DNA from: Nakaseomyces glabratus
Lineage: Eukaryota; Ascomycota; Saccharomycetes; Saccharomycetales; Saccharomycetaceae
Assembly (NCBI RefSeq): GCF_010111755.1
Contig: NC_088960.1
Span: forward strand, 992,001-1,056,000
Reading direction: 5' to 3'
Length of the DNA: 64,000 nt
Positions within the stretch are counted from its first letter, which is position 1. Each line of letters begins with the position of its first letter. Of the stretch, positions 61,496 to 64,000 are shown piece after piece. The position numbers and the translations under genes are program-made. The notes beneath the pieces were generated by a model. That model worked only from the letters and a program-made list of their open reading frames with translations. It was not told where the DNA came from and made no database searches.

Positions 61496-62656
61496 TTATG
61501 CAGTGACGGGGGTAGATATGTGGTTGTGTGATGAGCTGGTGGTTGTGATGCTGCTGGAGCCCGGGTGTATGACGTGCAAACGGGACCGGAGAGCGGTGGG
61601 CTGTGCCATCAGTTGCTCGTGCATCTCCTCCTCGGGGATCACTATAGGGTCATCAATGCTGAGTCCGCTGGTGGGTGTGTAGCGGAACGACAAGGACTTG
61701 TCGTCCTCTATGGCTGGTGGAAGCGAGAACACATACTCATCCAATATGCTATGGGCCGCGTCGTCCTCGGCGGATACTTCCCCGGACTCTGATCCCGAGT
61801 CATCCGTGGTGAGCGCTGTAGTCATAAGTGTGATTCGTAACTGAATCCTCTGGTATATGATATTGCGCATGTATTGCTCCCACAGCTTCATTATGGTTTG
61901 ATGCTCCCGTGACAAGTTCCTGTACCGTATGTTTCTGTAACCACCAGGAGAGGTCTTGCTTCTGCGGATTGTTCTTCGAATAGCCGTTGGCGTGCTAGAC
62001 GTCGATAAGCCAGACGGCGCCTGGCTTGTGATAGACACCACAGGGTCTCTGTGCCTCATTTGGTTTACTTTTGAGTTTCGCACCGACGGCATCGAACGCT
62101 TGATGGAATTTTTCCTAGAGACGGTGCTATCGTCAACATGATACACTCGAGACGGTATTCTCTCAACGGTAGGCACTACTCTTGGTCTATAATGGTATTT
62201 TCTCTTGATGCCATATACAGCAGCTGCGTTGTCCGTTGCCCTCGGATACATCTGGCTCAAATTCAAAGTGCGGAGATCAGTATAATTCATAACTGATTCT
62301 AACTCAGCCCGATTTCTAAATCTATGGGGTTCTAATTTGACCTTCACGTTGCTGTCTTGTATCCTTGTAAAGTTTGTGTTCTTCTTACTATTCCTCTTGA
62401 AAAATCCTCTGTGGAAAATGAACTTCTTTTTATCTTTGTATTTCTTCAACTCTTGCACATTCGTAAAATCCTTCCGCTGTATACTAGAGTGGCGTGCAAT
62501 TGAAGCTTTACGTTTTATGGATCCGTAGTCCCTATGAGCATTCGTCGCTTGAGTTAAGGGAAGACCAGCTTGCCCTTGCTTATATTTCTCCCAGTTGGAT
62601 ACTGCGTTCAATATGTCGTTTTCAACTGAAGTTGTATGGCCTTCATTTGTATTCAT
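61496..62656 (-). CDS. NIS1: Nis1-like bud-neck protein
   Basis: A 386-residue basic, largely disordered protein at the position of S. cerevisiae NIS1 (YNL078W, about 407 residues), a septin-interacting protein that localises to the bud neck. The start is placed at ATG 62656; an alternative GTG 14 codons earlier is less likely. Visible features are a Lys-rich segment (KKYKDKKKFIFHRGFFKRNSKKN, about 70-92), several RKxSI sites, and an acidic region near 295-345. The assignment rests on synteny next to APJ1 and general character, since the family diverges fast. ACCAGC/GCCAGC motifs upstream (63066-63278) suit Swi5/Ace2 control. Confidence 0.82.
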   Translation of the reverse strand: MNTNEGHTTSVENDILNAVSNWEKYKQGQAGLPLTQATNAHRDYGSIKRKASIARHSSIQRKDFTNVQELKKYKDKKKFIFHRGFFKRNSKKNTNFTRIQDSNVKVKLEPHRFRNRAELESVMNYTDLRTLNLSQMYPRATDNAAAVYGIKRKYHYRPRVVPTVERIPSRVYHVDDSTVSRKNSIKRSMPSVRNSKVNQMRHRDPVVSITSQAPSGLSTSSTPTAIRRTIRRSKTSPGGYRNIRYRNLSREHQTIMKLWEQYMRNIIYQRIQLRITLMTTALTTDDSGSESGEVSAEDDAAHSILDEYVFSLPPAIEDDKSLSFRYTPTSGLSIDDPIVIPEEEMHEQLMAQPTALRSRLHVIHPGSSSITTTSSSHNHISTPVTA

Positions 62657-63421
62657 TGGGTTTTCATTCCTTCCAGGTCGAATGTGACTTCTTGACACTC
62701 GTTAGTTTGGTTATGTTATCTCTTTTTTGTCGAGGTTACCCTTTATCTCTACTGGTAATTATATATTCTGCGACCAGTCAAAAGTTAGAATGATTAGTTT
62801 TTGTTGTACCTTGGTCTTATAAACCATATACAAGCTAATGGCGAATGAATAATATCCCTCTTCCTTTTATTTAACTCGGCGATCTGGTGGTTCCCTCTAG
62901 TAACGTTGTCAATAAACTTTTACCTCACATCTGTCCGAGAATACAAGCCTCTACAAACCCAACATATTCCATTAACCTCCTTGACCTGTTAGTGCAATTA
63001 AGTGCGTTATCTAAAGCGTACTTACTATCTTTGTGAGTGGAAACCTCTATGGCTGATTGCCATTGACCAGCAATTAATTTTAAAATATGAAGCCAGCCTT
63101 TTTTATTTTGTCAAATTTTCAGTATTACTTCCTTAGATACTTCCGTAGAACAACTTCAAAAATATGTCAAATATGTCGATGAGCTACAAATTGAAAATGA
63201 TAAATTTGTGAAAATAGTCTCACATCTACAATAGCTTGATGTTGACTGCGTTTGTATTACGTGCATTGGGTAGCCAGCATCAACTTCTATTTATATATTA
63301 TACAGGCTTGCATCTATAAGTAATGCATTAGTTTCCCAGTCACATAGGGCCTTGTGCAACAGATTCTGTATTCAATATATCTAGTGGGCACGCAGTGCAA
63401 TGATTCTGTACTTAATAAAAT
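62657..63421. other. Intergenic, NIS1 promoter and SEH1 3' flank
   Basis: About 765 bases at the synteny join between NIS1 and SEH1. ACCAGC at 63066-63071 and GCCAGC at 63092-63097 and 63273-63278 resemble Swi5/Ace2 sites; all are in the same orientation. Confidence 0.5.
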
Positions 63422-64000
63422 TTAGATATCTTGCTTGGAAGTAATAATGGACATGCATTTGTACTCATTCGAGTACGTAGACTTCCATAGACGTACTTTC
63501 CCATCTTCACCAGTACTGCTCAAGATAGTACCTGTCAAATTCCAGGAAACTGACCATACCTCACCTTTGTGGTCATCGTGTTCGCTCAGTAGTTCCACTT
63601 CTAAGTCTGTATTATTTTGTCTTTGCTTTATACCTTGGTCTTCCATATTATAGTCATCTGAGTCACTTAAGTTTGGTGTATTTGATTTTGATGGAGAATC
63701 ATTCACTCTGAATATACGTACTCTCCCGTCTTTGCAACCAGTTGCAATCAAATGATAAGGTCTGCCAATCAATGGAGCCCAGCTTATGCTTCTGATCAGG
63801 GATGTGTGCCCGGGTAGCTTACCAGCCTGGTAGAAATGCCCATCTTTGCCTCTTTGATATATATAAGCCTGATCTAATGCACAAACAGCTATCTTCTCTG
63901 GAGAGAATCTCGTGAAACACCATGATAATCCAAACGCCGATTGTAAGTTGTTAGCAGGAGCCACTGGTAATACTTTTACTTCTGCAGTCATGGTCCAAGA
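63422..64000 (-). CDS. SEH1: Seh1, nuclear pore and SEA complex beta-propeller (C-terminal part)
   Basis: The frame is open to the right edge, giving about 190 residues from the C-terminal part of Seh1 (about 350 in S. cerevisiae). Seh1 is a WD40 propeller in the Y-shaped Nup84 complex and in the SEA complex that controls TORC1. Recognisable segments are PANNLQSAFGLSWC, IYQRGKDGHF, LPGHTSLIRSISWAP, IATGCKDGRVRIF and the final blade LLSEHDDHKGEVWSVSWNLTG with DGKVRLWKSTYSNEYKCM. The 5' part lies outside. In S. cerevisiae SEH1 is YGL100W, so this is a change of block. Confidence 0.95.
   Translation of the reverse strand, partial: SWTMTAEVKVLPVAPANNLQSAFGLSWCFTRFSPEKIAVCALDQAYIYQRGKDGHFYQAGKLPGHTSLIRSISWAPLIGRPYHLIATGCKDGRVRIFRVNDSPSKSNTPNLSDSDDYNMEDQGIKQRQNNTDLEVELLSEHDDHKGEVWSVSWNLTGTILSSTGEDGKVRLWKSTYSNEYKCMSIITSKQDI

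Overview
This is a nuclear chromosome window from a budding yeast of the family Saccharomycetaceae. About 30 protein genes are visible. All but one are uninterrupted reading frames in the standard code, and the exception is RPL16, which has one spliceosomal intron. Almost every gene has a clear Saccharomyces cerevisiae counterpart, and the gene order is a mosaic of S. cerevisiae blocks: YDL207W-YDL198C (GLE1 to GGC1), YBR126C-YBR122C (TPS1, PTC4, MRPL36, TFC1), YNL055C-YNL078W (POR1 to NIS1), then YGL100W (SEH1) at the right edge. No interleaved genes from the sister blocks are seen, which points to a post-whole-genome-duplication lineage. Long intergenic regions, short tandem repeats and Rap1 sites resembling the Candida glabrata telomere repeat suggest the Nakaseomyces / C. 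glabrata group. The clade is an inference; family membership is firm.

Layout. 1-13.4 kb: GLE1 (3' part), a YDL206W-type cation/Ca2+ exchanger, HEM3, ACK1 (apparently frameshifted near its end), MRPL11, TRM8, MGT1, GGC1. 14-20.7 kb: TPS1, PTC4, MRPL36, TFC1. 21.7-43 kb: POR1, a 3.3-kb non-coding gap, SUN4, a 1.7-kb gap, an AQR1/QDR2-type drug:H+ antiporter, YDJ1, MTQ1, TRM6/GCD10, NOP2, ARP5, a possible 75-residue protein, a YNL058C/PRM5-type membrane protein, OCA2. 43.4-62.7 kb: FKH2, RPL16, TOM7, LAT1, RNH201, MSK1, IMP4, MKS1, APJ1, NIS1. The window ends in the 3' part of SEH1.

Functional themes. Mitochondrial genes are frequent (MRPL11, MRPL36, GGC1, POR1, MTQ1, TOM7, LAT1, MSK1). Ribosome and tRNA biogenesis genes (NOP2, IMP4, TRM6, TRM8, RPL16) carry PAC/RRPE or Rap1 promoter motifs. 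Several start codons were moved to an internal ATG by family comparison (MRPL11, MGT1, POR1, YDJ1, MTQ1, GCD10, OCA2, TOM7, NIS1).

No mobile element, CRISPR array, tRNA or rRNA gene was recognised, and I found no clearly new biological system. The points most worth a second look are a 28-bp perfect palindrome with extra half-sites upstream of the antiporter, the ACK1 frameshift, a 4 x 39-bp minisatellite between MTQ1 and GCD10, a coding minisatellite in MTQ1, Rap1 sites about 0.9 kb upstream of RPL16, and a nine-gene inversion relative to S. cerevisiae with a long SBF-site-bearing gap at one end.
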